Part shown: piece after piece, positions 10,425 through 22,040 of the stretch | How positions within the stretch are numbered: position 1 is the first letter of the stretch | How the letters are laid out: each line of letters opens with the position of its first letter | Assembly (NCBI GenBank): GCA_037952775.1 | Contig: JBANAY010000003.1 | Coordinates: 27,590,001 to 27,654,000 of the forward strand | DNA: 64,000 nucleotides | Source: Clonostachys chloroleuca | Lineage: Eukaryota; Ascomycota; Sordariomycetes; Hypocreales; Bionectriaceae | Direction: 5' to 3' | Made by a program: the position numbers and the translations under genes | The notes under the pieces: model-generated | Database searches by the model: none | What the model was told of the DNA's origin: nothing | The model's input: only the letters and a program-made list of their open reading frames with translations

Positions 10425-12670
10425 ATGGAGCAACCTCGTACCCCCTCCTACAAGCATCTTCGATGCACTATCATCGGCGCCGGGTGAGTAAGAAATCCTC
10501 CTGAAAGGTAATGTAAATAAATAAAATAAATACAAGATCTAACATTAGTTAGAATGTCCGGCATCTTGATGGGTAGGTTCCATTACTTGGCCTCGCTCTT
10601 TTCCCGTACATGACGCTCACGAAGCTTCCGAATCACACAGCATACAAAATCCAGAAACATTTAAAATCATACGTGGACCTTCAAATCCTCGAAAAATCTC
10701 CGGAGCTTGGAGGAACTTGGTACGAAAACAGGTACCCAGGTATGTCTTGCGATCCGGCCTTGACCCGATTCCTTACTCATGGCTTTAGGCTGCGCGTGCG
10801 ACGTTCCCAGTCACTGCTACCAGTTCTCATTTGCTCCAAACCCAGACTGGTCAAAATTGTGAGTAAAATAATTCATCCTGGTCCTTGATGATGACTGTGG
10901 TTAACTAGTGGTGTATAGTTACGCTTCCTCTAAGGAGATCCAAGCGTACATGGTGCGAGTAGCACGACACTTCGACCTAGAGAGATACATCAAGTACAAC
11001 GCTAAAGTGGTCTCAGCGAGGTGGTCTGATTCGTCTAGTACTTGGACTGTTCAAACTGAAGATGGCTCTATGTTTGAGTCTGAGCTGCTGGTGAACGCTG
11101 GTGGAATTTTGAACCACCCTCAATATCCGAATGTGGCGGGCCTCGACAAATTTGCTGGCCCCTTGCTACACACGGCCGATTGGGATGACAGCATTAATCT
11201 CGAGCAGAAAACAATCGGTGTAATTGGGGCTGGGGCGAGTGCTGTTCAGCTTCTTCCCAAGCTCCAACCATTGGCCAAAAAAATCTACATGTATATCCGG
11301 ACACCTTCCTATATCGCTCCTGCTGTCGCTGTCCCGGACCCAACCCGGCCGGACCAGGTGTATTACAGTGAAGAAAAGGAAGAATATCGAAACAACCGCG
11401 AGCACTATCTTGCCGAGCGCAAGAACCTGGAAAGTCAGTTTAATGGTATGTTTCGGGCTTTTTTCAAAGGAACACAACAGCAAGCCGACCTCCGAGGCAA
11501 GTTTGAGAAGCGAATGAAGGAGTTGATTAAGGATGAGAACCTGCAGAAGAAACTTATACCTACCTTTGAGGCAGGATGCAGACGTATCAACCCCGGAGAA
11601 CAGTATCTCATTTCACTGCAAGAACCTAATGTGGAACCCATTTTTGACGGAATCACGAGTGTTACATCCAATGGCATTATTTCCAACGGCACAGAGCACG
11701 CTGTCGATGTCCTCGTGGCAGCCACAGGCTTCAATACAACCTTCAAGCCACGTTTCCCAATCTTTGGTCAAGGGGGGACCAACTTGCAGGATCTCTGGGC
11801 TGACGAGCCAAGCTCCTATCTGGGAACTGGAGTGTCGGGATTTCCAAATTACTTCACTTTCCTGGGCCCCAACACCCCTATCTCGAATGGGAGCGCGTTA
11901 GGTAAGTCTTTCGATTGAGCGGTACGCTGACCGTCCTCTAAACTTGCTTTTCAGGTCCCATTGAAGCAACGGGCGACTATTTCATCAGACTGTTTTCAAA
12001 GATGATCCGACAGCGAGTTCGATGCGTTGATGTTCGACCCGAAGCCCAAAACGACTTCGATAAGCATACTCAGACCTTGATGAAAGAAACAGTGTGGACG
12101 GGTACTTGCCGTAGTTGGTGTAAGTTGGTTTGCTCTGGACAATGCTTCTAGCTACTAATTTGTCTCCTCTTAGTCAAAAAGGGTACAGACGGCAAAGTCA
12201 CTGCTATTTGGCCTGGAAGCTCGCTCCATTATATGCAGTGCCTCGCCGAAGATCGATGGGAAGACTATTACTGGCAGTACGATACTGAGAGGTACGCATA
12301 CTGGGGACAGGGGATCTCATGGATTGAGAACCTGGAGCTGGACCCGCTGGGGCTCAAAATTCAAGAGTATCATTCAAACATGACGACAATCCCAGACCGG
12401 GACTCCGACTTGAGCTTTTACCTCCACAAAGATGCACCTTTACCACTGGAAGCTGCAAGCACCGCCAACAATGCTGCAACTGAAAATGCAAGTCTCGTTA
12501 TTGCAGGACAGAAGATGAGCTCGGATTCAGCTCAGAAGGATGGAAGCGTCGGCTCGGACAGCGGCGTAGGCATCTCTAACGATGGCGAGTTGCATCATAA
12601 AGCGTCCATTAAGGATTGGGATGCAACAATTAACAAGTTGGGGGACGATCCTATTGTGGTTCCTGTTTAA
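10425..12670 (+). CDS. Baeyer-Villiger-type flavin monooxygenase
   Basis: This is an FAD/NADPH-dependent class B monooxygenase that would insert oxygen into ketones, or oxidise related substrates. There are seven exons: 10425-10483, 10553-10572 (a 20-nt microexon completing the first Rossmann motif), 10641-10739, 10789-10858, 10919-11901, 11955-12119 and 12174-12670, giving 630 aa. The FAD motif is IIGAGMSGIL. The second, NADPH-binding motif is GVIGAGASAVQ. The BVMO fingerprint FAGPLLHTADWDD fits FxGxxxHxxxW. ELGGTWYENRYPG and CACDVPSHCYQFSF are typical of fungal BVMOs close to sterigmatocystin-pathway StcW-like proteins. The C-terminal about 80 residues are low-complexity and probably not catalytic. 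The substrate is unknown. It follows the oxidase on the same strand with an 874-bp gap, so it is independently transcribed. Confidence 0.9.
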
Positions 12671-13996
12671 TAGGCATTTGCACGTAAGAGCGAGTGTAAA
12701 TCTGGACTTATAGAGCATTATGCAGGAATTAAGCTAAGATATTTCCTATGGAGCTATCATTTCATCGAAATATCAACCTATGATGTAATGTACAAGGTGG
12801 CTATCTTAGCTGCTCGCACACCAGTAGAGGTCGGCACCAACACACCTATATGGGAACACCTGAACTATCTCAATGGTTGGCTGTATACCGTAGGTTCGGA
12901 AAAGGCCAAGGGTCCTTTGCAAATACTCCGCAGCCTGCATATTGCTTTCCAATCAGATGGCACCCTACAATACTGGCACAGACTAACTGGAAAGTATCCT
13001 TTAATATATGCGAGAAAAAGTTTTTCAAAACTGGGTACCGGACAACGATTTGAGATCGGTGATGGTGATCGACATAATTTTGACCTGCCGGCTTACGCTC
13101 TAGATTCGGAAGTATCGCGTGCATTATCAGTATGAGGCTTAGGCTAGGCTTTCAATTATTCAGCATCACCTTGAGTATCCCATCAAGAGATAAGCCCGTT
13201 TCTGACGCCAAGACCTGGAAAGAGTTAAGTGAGGCAAATCTTAATGTAGTTCAACGAGAGTGGTGGACTCTTTTCTCCAGCTTGATAAGCAATTCCAAGT
13301 TTTTAATTTGGGGCACGAGTGACCCATTACTGCCTGGCTATTGAGAACGGACACAAGACTCAACTAAAAAGCGTCTCAACCGACTACCTTCCGAAACTCC
13401 GAAACTTAACTCGAAACCCGCCGGGCCTGCTTCAACGCATATCTCGCAGTCTGATAGGTAAGGAGGTCGTGGACATGCTTGGGCATGTCGTCTACGTCAA
13501 CTCGGATATTTAACCTAGAAAAGGCAAAATTCCTCTCATGGTATGAGACACGACACTTGCGGGTCCTATGTGATAGCCTGGCGTGTGGACAGTCTAACAA
13601 TGTCGTCTTGTAAACAAAGAACTCAGCGAGTGAGATGGGCTCGATATGGAAAGCGATCTATTTGGGCCAGTTGTGGTGGTCCGGACATCCCAAGCACGAA
13701 GTAATTGGTCATCGTGCCACAGTGAAAACGATGAATTATTCGAAACAGGAGCGTACGGTCCAGTCTTGCTGCTAATCCCATGAAGAGATAGTGTAGTATA
13801 GAAAGTTGCTCTGTGAGGGCTGCTACCACTGTATGAGCCTTGTGATAATCTGAGAAACATATATAACCTCATTGAGTGCTCTAGCTGTGTTGTCTTGGAA
13901 ATCTCTATCCGCTCCTCACATATTCGACCAAGCCTAAGATATACAGCTTCAATATTAACATTGTTCTCATAAAATCTAAGCCGATCATCAGTCAAA
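12671..13996. other. Intergenic region between BVMO and SDR
   Basis: Some open frames of about 100 codons occur (for example 12788-13135), but I see no domain, splice structure or family resemblance, so I leave them uncalled. The last 400 bases are the presumed SDR promoter. GGTCCGGAC lies at 13678-13686, similar to CCG-rich elements at other promoters here. Confidence 0.45.
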
Positions 13997-14890
13997 ATGG
14001 TTGCCTACCCTCCTGTCTTTCCGCTCGATATAGTGCACTGGTGCAGAAGGCACAATGACACCTACCCTGATATTGATCCTGCCACCGAATCCAAGAAGCA
14101 CGCCAACAAGGCTGTCTTCATCACTGGTGCCTCACGTGGTCTCGGGCTGGCCACTGCCATATCCTACGCCGTGGCAGGGGTCTCCCATCTAGGTCTTGGT
14201 GCGCGTGGTGACCTGGCCAAAGCCCGAAATGCCATCGCAGCCAAGCTCAAGGAGATCGGCAAACCTATGCCTGAGATTCTCGCCATCAATTTAGATGTTC
14301 AAAGCGAAGATAGTGTCAACGCCGCGGCTGAGAAGGTCGAAAAAGAATGGGGCCGGCTTGACCTGCTCATCAACAATGCCGCTCGCCTTGATCCCTTCAT
14401 CCCCATCGTTGAATCGTCCACCGAAAGCTGGTGGGGGCAGTACGAGGTGAACGTCCGCAGCATCTTCTTCGCTACTCGCGCTTTTATACCCCTCCTCCTC
14501 AAAGGGGGTGACAAGACCATCGTGAACACCTCATCCGTTGGTGCCCATATCGTCATGAAGGGCGCTTCCAGCTACCAGACTGGCAAGCTGGCCCTGCTCC
14601 GCTTCAGCGAGTTCGCTATGCACGAGTACGGCGAGCAATGTCTCCTGGCCTACAGCATCCACCCGGGTAGCGTTAAGACTGACATGGCTGACAATATGAC
14701 AGAGGAGTTTAATACACTCCTCACTGATACTGCTGAGCTGTCTGCCGACTCTATGGTTTACTTGACCCAAGAGAAACGTGACTGGCTAGCTGGACGCTAT
14801 ATCGACCTCACCTGGGATATACCTGAATTCCTTAGTCGGGAAAAGGAGATCGTGGAGGGTGACAAGCTCAAAGTTAGACTGGTCATTTGA
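13997..14890 (+). CDS. Short-chain dehydrogenase/reductase
   Basis: This is an intronless classical SDR of 297 aa. The cofactor motif TGASRGLG lies near residue 43 and LLINNAAR provides the NNA motif. The catalytic set is the Ser in NTSSVGAH plus YQTGK (YxxxK). The Gly-rich loop without a clear acidic residue afterwards, and LGARGDLAKARN, leave NAD versus NADP preference open. About 35 residues precede the Rossmann fold, slightly long for the class. It lies on the same strand as the BVMO, which could supply or use a carbonyl substrate, but no shared pathway is proven. Confidence 0.9.
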   Translation: MVAYPPVFPLDIVHWCRRHNDTYPDIDPATESKKHANKAVFITGASRGLGLATAISYAVAGVSHLGLGARGDLAKARNAIAAKLKEIGKPMPEILAINLDVQSEDSVNAAAEKVEKEWGRLDLLINNAARLDPFIPIVESSTESWWGQYEVNVRSIFFATRAFIPLLLKGGDKTIVNTSSVGAHIVMKGASSYQTGKLALLRFSEFAMHEYGEQCLLAYSIHPGSVKTDMADNMTEEFNTLLTDTAELSADSMVYLTQEKRDWLAGRYIDLTWDIPEFLSREKEIVEGDKLKVRLVI

Positions 14891-16068
14891 GGCGCAATTA
14901 AGAATCGGCAACATGATATCTTTTTGGCAGTTGAAGGGCCATCTAGCTATCGTGATATGGCGAGTTTCCATTGACTTTGATTTGAGATGTTGCTTAAATC
15001 TTTCACAACTTTATGCTTCTTGGTAATGCAATCACACAAAGGCAACATACTGGGACTACATGGACACTATACAAGTCAGCCCCATCAATTTGTAGTTTGC
15101 AAAGATAGTTTATTCAATATTTTTACATATTTACATTCTCTATTCCTACATCGTAGAATTATCCTCAAAGCTTCCAGCAAAATAGAACAATTGCTACCCT
15201 TGTTGGACCTAAAGGAACTGCTTTCGCATACTCTTGTCAACGGACATAGTACGCTGAAAAGCCACTGAGCAAAGATGGCTTTCTTACAAGACAATTCATG
15301 ACGGGCTGAAGTCTGCAAACCCGGTGTAGTATCCACACAAATTTGAGAACAGGCACATCGAGCCTGTTGGTCCAAACGCCGCAGACCGCTTGAGGGCACC
15401 ACCTGCAATTTTCCTGACGAAATCCAAGCTTTATTTACCTTGGAAAAAAGTTAACAGACTCCTTACTGGCTATATTCAGCCGACTTAATGCACTCAAGAG
15501 GCTGAATAGTCTCCGAAGTCCTACTGAGCTAGACCTACAGGGTAAGACAACAAAACACTAACTCTGGGAATCTCTTCTCTATGTAGAAAAACACAGCAAC
15601 TTAACTTTAGAGACTCTTACCTAAGGGAAGAATAAGTAGTCATGCAGGTAGAGTTGCGGTACTCCTCTTCTTCCTTAATTTCTCTGTTCTGCCCTAAAAA
15701 CTCCTTACCTAACCCATTGCTTTACTCTACTCGTTCCTATTTTTCCCGATCCCGATCTAAAAAGCCTCCGGGACAGCCTTTCTATCCTGACAAATCCACT
15801 ACTCTGACCCAGTGTTTGCTGATCTGTATTTATGGATCCCTTACCACCCACAAAAGTACGTATCTTTTTTGGCCAGCTATAAATTAAATTCGAGGATCTC
15901 AACCACCTACTACCGTTGTTGGTGACCACACTATCGAATGTCTCCTACGAATGCAGGCAGACACTGTTCAAGGATCATTGCTTCTAATTTCTAACCTTCC
16001 CGTGCGTCTAGTTTATCGTCGGGTCTGACAAATTTGAGATTTTTTATTTTGCACACTTTGTTTCAAAA
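14891..16068. other. Intergenic region upstream of the DUF2867 gene
   Basis: I see no supported gene. The region is AT-rich in places with short unconserved open frames. The 60 bases before 16069 are T-rich, consistent with a fungal 5' leader. Confidence 0.45.
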
Positions 16069-16731
16069 ATGCCTGGCCTTGTTAAGGGAGCACAAAGCCT
16101 GTCATGGCGTCCACCGGCCTTTCGTCCTACTACCACTTTGCTCTCATGGGAAGGGCAGAGAAGGCTACTATCTTACGTTCGTGTTGTAGCCTTTCCGCGA
16201 GAAAGCAGGCTGGCCCCATCATACAAGACAGCTTTCTTTGTCGACTCATTTGCGGTATCACTTCCTTTGCGAAAGCCTCATGAAGTTCCACTAGATGCTC
16301 TTGCGCAGGCCTTTTTCTGCGAGCCGCCTGCTTGGTTCTCACTGCTGATGAGGATCAGAGATGAGATAATGGCAATCTTTGGCGTAAAGCGCTCTACCGA
16401 GATACAGGCGGCCGCAGAGGAGAAGGGCGTTGACACAATTGGGGTTTTCCCGGTTCGCTCCCGCACGGAGGATGAGATCATTATCGGAGAGAATGACAGC
16501 CATCTGGACTTTCAAACCTCCGTTTTAATACGACCGGAAGATCGAAATGACGGAATAGAGCATGCCCAAAACGTCAGTATAGGGGAAGAGCTGGTCGTGA
16601 CTACAGTAGTTCATTGCCATGGACTCTTTGGAAAGATCTACATAATGATTATTCAGGCCTTTCATGTTATGATTGTAAGGTACGGTCTCGCGAGGGTACC
16701 AAGCAGGATGCAAAAGACAATCAACAGATGA
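16069..16731 (+). CDS. DUF2867 family protein
   Basis: This is an intronless protein of 220 aa. From about residue 45 it resembles the DUF2867 fold: a segment ending FVDSFAVSLP, then AFFCEPPAWFSLLMRIRDEI, VFPVRSR, a polar HLDFQTSVLI strand, then VVTTVVHCHGLFGKIY and a C-terminal amphipathic helix. In bacteria the domain is often fused to SDR/NmrA-type reductases. No enzymatic role is established and no catalytic residues can be assigned. The first 40 residues have no recognisable partner, so the true start could be a later position. The lone neighbouring SDR is on the same strand 1.2 kb upstream. Confidence 0.75.
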   Translation: MPGLVKGAQSLSWRPPAFRPTTTLLSWEGQRRLLSYVRVVAFPRESRLAPSYKTAFFVDSFAVSLPLRKPHEVPLDALAQAFFCEPPAWFSLLMRIRDEIMAIFGVKRSTEIQAAAEEKGVDTIGVFPVRSRTEDEIIIGENDSHLDFQTSVLIRPEDRNDGIEHAQNVSIGEELVVTTVVHCHGLFGKIYIMIIQAFHVMIVRYGLARVPSRMQKTINR

Positions 16732-16935
16732 AGCAAGTCGAAACGATTTTTACGAGGAATATGAGCAGTTGAGTCAAAGAGTAATGTTGCAAACATATCG
16801 GCAGTATAGCAAATGGCCGTAAGGAATGGGGTTTGGTGTGTTTGATTTAAGTGCCCGTGGTAATATTAATTACTAAATTTTCAATAAGAAATGGCATAAC
16901 ATAAGGAAGTTAAGTACATCTCCATTATGTAAGAC

Positions 16936-18963
16936 CTATCTCAAGGACAGTCTTTCTATCTGCTCTTGGAGTTCTTGCTGACGGTCTCGTGTCCTGTCCA
17001 AATCTCTTTTGACCTTTTCCTCGCGCAATCTTGTGGCATACTGCTCCAGTTCATTTTTCTCTTGTTGCAGTCTGTTTCTTTGCAATTGAATCTCAAGTTG
17101 GGCGTCCAAAAGACTACTTTCCTCCCGCTGGTTGATTCGTTTTTCTTCCAAAGCAGCAGCGAGCTGCTGATCGTGTTGGATTTCCTGAGCCTCTATGAAA
17201 TCGTTCCATGGGCCGTTCCACCACTCCTTCAATGCCATTGATGAGGACAACTTGCTATATTTATACGCATGGTCATGCCAACTCACGCCTAGAGAGCCAA
17301 TTTCGTTATAAGGGAACAACCGGCTGAACTCTGCCCACCGCGAAATCACTTCAAAAGCTCGCTCTTTGTCCACAATGAACCACTCCTGGTGCTTTTGGCC
17401 ACACGCTGGGATTTGGCAGTGTGCTATCCGCTTCTCCTCGTAAAGGGTGTGATGAACTAACCGTTCCATTTGGCCAGCGGCGCATGGCATGTACACCGCG
17501 AACAGAACCTCCATACCGCTCATGCATTTATCTTCTTGCTCTTTCAATCTCTCCCACAGATGAAGGTCTTTGTGTTCGCGCACGGGATGCAATACAACAT
17601 GCGACTTTTCGGAAGAACCCCCTTTATCCGTGGCGAAACCGATCTTTATGTGTCCCGGAACGGACTTGTGTTTGTAGGCGTACACATGGCCGGGAACATT
17701 ATGATCTCCATTTGCAATGGTTCGCATCGTGTCCAAAATATCCCTCAGAGCGTTCGATTTGGCCGATATCTCCCATATTTCGGCTGTTTTGGTACCGTCC
17801 GTTAGGGTTCTGGAGGGGTGAAGAGGTGTCCTCGGCGTTGTTTTTTCCGTTGAGACAGATCTCCCCCTTTGTGTTGAATTTTGTCCTGCTGACTCTGGAT
17901 TCTTGCTGTTAGATGGTGTAGTCGGTCGCTCTTCGTTATGTGATTCCTGTCTCTTAGGCTGCGACAGAGAAGCCATGGCGGGGGGCGGAACCGACAATCC
18001 TTCACCCGACCGTGCAGAGGAGCCCCTATTTAGGCTTGGAGTTTCGAAGTTGCTGTCCCTATCTTCCCAATCAGTAGGGCTGATTGTTATTTCTGTATCT
18101 GGGGTGTCGGCAAAAGAAGGCTCAGGTGGCGAAAATGTGATCGGAATTGGAGTCGAAGCTTCACTTCGCGAAAACGGTTCATCTTTGCTGCCAGCCTCGG
18201 ATTTAGAGGAGTTATTATTTGTTCGAGGTGGGGTTGTCAAAGTTGCCGGGGCTTGGTCCTTTGTCGCATGCAACATGTTTTCTCTCTGAGATCTAACTCG
18301 CCGGACTGGATTTCTCCGAGGTTCACTTTTGGGCACTTCCGTTCCGTCAAGCTCATAGTTGGCTTGGACGTTGTCTTTATTATGCTCGTCGATTTGGTGC
18401 TCGCTGGGCCGGTGCTCGCTGGGCTGGTCGCTGTGCGGATTGGTGTGAACTTCATCGCCGTCCTCATTATTCTTATCGTCCTCATCGTCATCAAAAGTAG
18501 TCTCGTGGACTGTCTCGCGTTGACAGCCTTCACTCAAGGCGCGGATTTGGGATTCTTGGTACCCATCCGTTCCCGTTGAAGCTTCATTCGTTCTGCCGTT
18601 CTCTTCGGATTGTTTCCACTCGTGGAAGAGATTACGAAGGGCATCAAGGGACACGATGTTTTCGGGAACATTTCTGTGCTCATTATGACGGGGACACGTG
18701 CAGTGCTTGATCAACAGCGATAACAACTTATCGGTGCTGCTCGAGCTTAGAGGTGGTGTTATGTTGGGGAGAGGTTTGAGAAGAAGACTCGCGAGGATTG
18801 GATCGACCTTATCTTTGTATAGGATAAACGCTTTACAGTGTCTGTTGTTTCCGGTGATCGCTAGGCAAGTCGAGTTCGCTTCAAGGGGCAAGCGTAACGC
18901 CTTCTTGAGGCGGTCGATATCGGTCAGATTCGGCACACTCGGCTGCGATTCCTTGACGTCCAT
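16936..18963 (-). CDS. T5orf172 (GIY-YIG-like, Mug113-type) domain protein
   Basis: This is an intronless protein of 675 aa. Residues about 1-120 hold a conserved N-terminal region with LEANSTCLAITGNNRHCKAF, followed by a long acidic, Ser/Thr/Pro-rich disordered linker (about 125-390). The T5orf172/DUF1766 domain lies at about 425-560, with PGHVYAYKH, GHIKIGFAT and an LVHHTLYEEKR helix; these are the landmarks of this GIY-YIG-related fold. The C-terminal 100 residues are a Gln/Glu/Arg-rich coiled coil. Family members occur in phages and fungi (S. pombe Mug113). Nuclease activity is presumed from the fold but not demonstrated for the fungal forms. Neighbours give no functional hint. Confidence 0.85.
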   Translation of the reverse strand: MDVKESQPSVPNLTDIDRLKKALRLPLEANSTCLAITGNNRHCKAFILYKDKVDPILASLLLKPLPNITPPLSSSSTDKLLSLLIKHCTCPRHNEHRNVPENIVSLDALRNLFHEWKQSEENGRTNEASTGTDGYQESQIRALSEGCQRETVHETTFDDDEDDKNNEDGDEVHTNPHSDQPSEHRPSEHQIDEHNKDNVQANYELDGTEVPKSEPRRNPVRRVRSQRENMLHATKDQAPATLTTPPRTNNNSSKSEAGSKDEPFSRSEASTPIPITFSPPEPSFADTPDTEITISPTDWEDRDSNFETPSLNRGSSARSGEGLSVPPPAMASLSQPKRQESHNEERPTTPSNSKNPESAGQNSTQRGRSVSTEKTTPRTPLHPSRTLTDGTKTAEIWEISAKSNALRDILDTMRTIANGDHNVPGHVYAYKHKSVPGHIKIGFATDKGGSSEKSHVVLHPVREHKDLHLWERLKEQEDKCMSGMEVLFAVYMPCAAGQMERLVHHTLYEEKRIAHCQIPACGQKHQEWFIVDKERAFEVISRWAEFSRLFPYNEIGSLGVSWHDHAYKYSKLSSSMALKEWWNGPWNDFIEAQEIQHDQQLAAALEEKRINQREESSLLDAQLEIQLQRNRLQQEKNELEQYATRLREEKVKRDLDRTRDRQQELQEQIERLSLR

Positions 18964-20174
18964 GGCCGAAGTTGGTATTCTGATGTAAAGTGGCGTGTGA
19001 GGAAGCCAGTAGGGCTAGTAAAGGCAAGTTTCTATGGATCAGAAGTGACATGTTAGAGGGAGAAGTAAGTGGTGGTGGACGAGGAGTAGGGGGGCCGGGG
19101 ATTGGGGAATCATCCAGCCCCCGAAACATCGATGTAGTATTGACGACGGGGGAGCGGCTGAAGGATTGCACAACCATCACGCTGATATGCATGTTGGTCG
19201 ACCAACATGCATCAGAGGGGTGGGGAATTCCACCATTGCAGACGAATGCAGGATACGAACATGCCGAGCAGGAAGGGCAGAGTAGGGCTATCACGCATTA
19301 TGAAACATTCGAGATGCATATTCACCAAGAAAAACTTAATTCAATCTTGTTCTCTACTCTTACTGCTCTCTTTCTCTTCCGATAATGAGCCTTGCCAAAG
19401 CCATTACTCTGGACCTCCTGGTTGCCATCGCCGCGGAGCTAATTGCGGCGAAGTGCATGCAGCTAGATGGGCGGAACCAACACGCGGGATTACTTGCATG
19501 TACAGCCAGCCTCTCCCCAGGAATGGTTGTCTGAAACCTCAGGCTAAACGTACAGTACCACATCTCCCCTTTGCCGCAATTTATCGGGTATTCAGCTTAT
19601 ACCACAATTTCCGGTGTGTGTGACCGAATTCTGGATGCAAGTTATCATTTGGACTAGAGCAATCGCTTGATAAATTGTAGGTAGTCTACATACAGCTCGC
19701 TGAAAATCAGTCAGCCATCTTACCACTGAAATGATTAGGGGCAGGATGTGTCTCATCGCTTTTACAGGGTTGTTGTTCGAATGGCATCTACATCGAAGTT
19801 AACAGATCCACATCTTGGCTTAGAAATTTTCCGCAAGCTTGATCTATGTTTGGAAGCTTAATACGAGGCATCTTATTGCCATATTTGCAATGTTTGACTT
19901 GAATCTTAAGTCGAAAACTGCCTCTTTCGCTTCCGGTACTGGAATCGGGAACCAGATCATCAAGATACTGATGCCCAAATTTGATTGGGGACAAAAAGTG
20001 TTTCCACAGCAGGTATCTTCTACATAGAATAGAATATACAAAAAGCAAGCAACCTGAAGATATCGTAGGTGAAGCTAGAAAAATCAAAGCGTAGTGAGAT
20101 CAACCAAGATGGCAGTTCAGAGAGCGATTTACCCCGAATCTTCTCTCAGGCTTGGCGAATACGACCTTCTGGGC
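18964..20174. other. Intergenic region with a 26-bp perfect palindrome
   Basis: No gene is supported. The region includes the promoter of the T5orf172 gene (about 18964-19300) and the 3' side of the MFS gene. A perfect 26-bp palindrome lies at 19187-19212 and is listed separately. Confidence 0.5.
19187..19212. repeat. 26-bp perfect palindrome
   Basis: The left half ATGCATGTTGGTC is followed directly by its reverse complement, with no loop. The centre is GGTCGACC and both ends are ATGCAT. It lies about 225 bp upstream of the T5orf172 start. It could be a dimeric regulator site or a cruciform-prone sequence; nothing identifies the binder. Confidence 0.85.
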
Positions 20175-22040
20175 TTAATAAGAGAAAGGCTCTGTGTCCA
20201 CAGGCACGGCAAGGCCAATCAGTCCAATAAGCACAAAGCAGCCACAAGCGACAAAAATTGGAACAGGAGATGTAACATCGCCGAATGTGGCAATGAAAGG
20301 TGCGCTGAGAGATGACATTCTTCCAAGAGCCATCGCAAGGCCATTTCCAAGACCACGGTTTTCGACGCTGAGTGACTGTGGAGTATATCTGGGTACAAAC
20401 ACCATTAGTTCATGTCGGTCTTTTCTCACGAATTCGAGATTGTGTTATTCTTACGAGTAAATGATGGCGTACATGGCGTTCAGCCAGAAGTTGATCATGC
20501 ACGAAAAGGCCAAATTCTGTGCGTCATTCCGAACGGTGGTGAAGGCGCCCGAGAATATGGCAGAAATCGCGGCCGTAATGAACAGAGACTTCTTAGATCG
20601 GAGCCATTTGTTAGAGACCATCCACATGCTGAGGAATGGACCGAAGATGCCGACGACGGACGAAACAGTCCAGTCGCGGTAGGTGGTGTAATTTGAGGAC
20701 TCGCCGAAGGACGCTCCATGTGATGCAAGGTAATAAGGAAGAAAGACAGTGTACAACGGATAGCTAAGTGTCTTTCGTTAATATCATTCAGGGCATGAGA
20801 ATGACGTTGTGAGTGACTTACGCAATGCCAACTAGCATCCACATCAAAGCCAAGCAAGCCATCAACCAGATTTGTTTACCGCCAGTGACGAGTCGCTTGG
20901 CCCGTTGAAGGTTCTCTGATAGACTCTTGGTTTGATTCACACTGACCTCCATACGGATAAAGTCATCGACAGACGCTGCATAATCTGCCTTGTTGATGGC
21001 TGCAATCTTATTCAGAACGTCAACCGCTTCAGAAACGCGCCCGCAGGAGACAAGCCACCTGGGAGACTCGAGCGTGCTCAAGACAAAGGCTCGGATAGCT
21101 GCCATTATAAGGCACAGGCCACCAATGGTGATGTATAAGTATCTCCAGCCCATGTTGTCCTCCTTATGGCAAGTTGCGGGGGTCGAGCCGCTTTCACAGC
21201 CGAATGTGACCAGTAAAGGCCAAGCTATATCTGTTAGTCACCATTCATCGTTGTAATATTCTCCCCTCATGCTATGCAAGGTTTGAGGTATTATGAGAAT
21301 CAGTACGAACCGATCAGTCCAGTAAGCGTATTACCCAGGCCCCAAATTGCAGCCAGTCCGGATAGCACGAAACCCCATTTCCTAGGTATACTCTCGGCGA
21401 GAAGAGTCAGGTCGATAGCGACTAATATTCTTATCAGCCATATCCACGCTTAGGGGCAGTAGGGGTAATATGCGCACGATTTCCGCCACCAAAGAACCCC
21501 AAGATAGCAAGCATGGCATTCAATCCGGCCCAGTTTGGCATGGCAGCAACAAGAAGGGCGGCAACTGAGACAGCAAAGATCGAGAGTTGCCAGATCAGTC
21601 TTCTTCCTATATTATCTGCAAACCCTCCTAGTATGATTGCACCGACGAAGAGGCCGGCATAGTTCGAGGCGGATAGCAAAGTCGGGTATTGGGGTCCGAA
21701 TTCCATCGCCGATTGCGGAGTGAGAAGGCTGATAGCAACTAGGATCATCTAGGAGTGACCATGCATCGTAAGCAACTGAGCGTGAAGCGGTGTTGGAATA
21801 GAATCGGGCCTTGATCGAACAAACCTGGTCAACTAGGAAGCCAAAGCCAGACGTCAATGTCAGCTGGATTTGGAACCTGCCGAACCCAATAGTCTCGATT
21901 GCTTCATCGATAAGCCTCAAGTTTGTGTCCACAGCAAGGGGCAGATTACGGATCGAGTCCGCAGTGCCGTGCTCATGGCTAACGATGGGCTCAAGGGTCT
22001 TGGTATCACCCTTTTCAGGGGCCCCGGCCTGGGCATCCAT
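20175..22040 (-). CDS. MFS transporter, sugar-porter-like family
   Basis: This is a major facilitator protein of 507 aa with about 12 membrane spans. Exons, read downwards, are 22040-21825, 21748-21478, 21421-21311, 21224-20822, 20763-20455 and 20388-20175; all phases agree. The A-loop motif is GGFADNIGRRLIWQ, and LESPRWLVSCGR after span 6 is the PESPR-type motif of the sugar (and other) transporter family. GFFGGGN is split by an intron. The subfamily includes carboxylate, nicotinate and phosphate carriers as well as sugar carriers, so the substrate is not assigned. It diverges from a small cupin gene with 549 bp between the starts, a possible shared promoter. The ATG at 22040 follows an in-frame leader without another ATG. 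Confidence 0.9.

Noticed and set aside
12788..13135. 115-codon frame downstream of the BVMO
   Set aside because: No recognisable family and no typical start context; left as intergenic.
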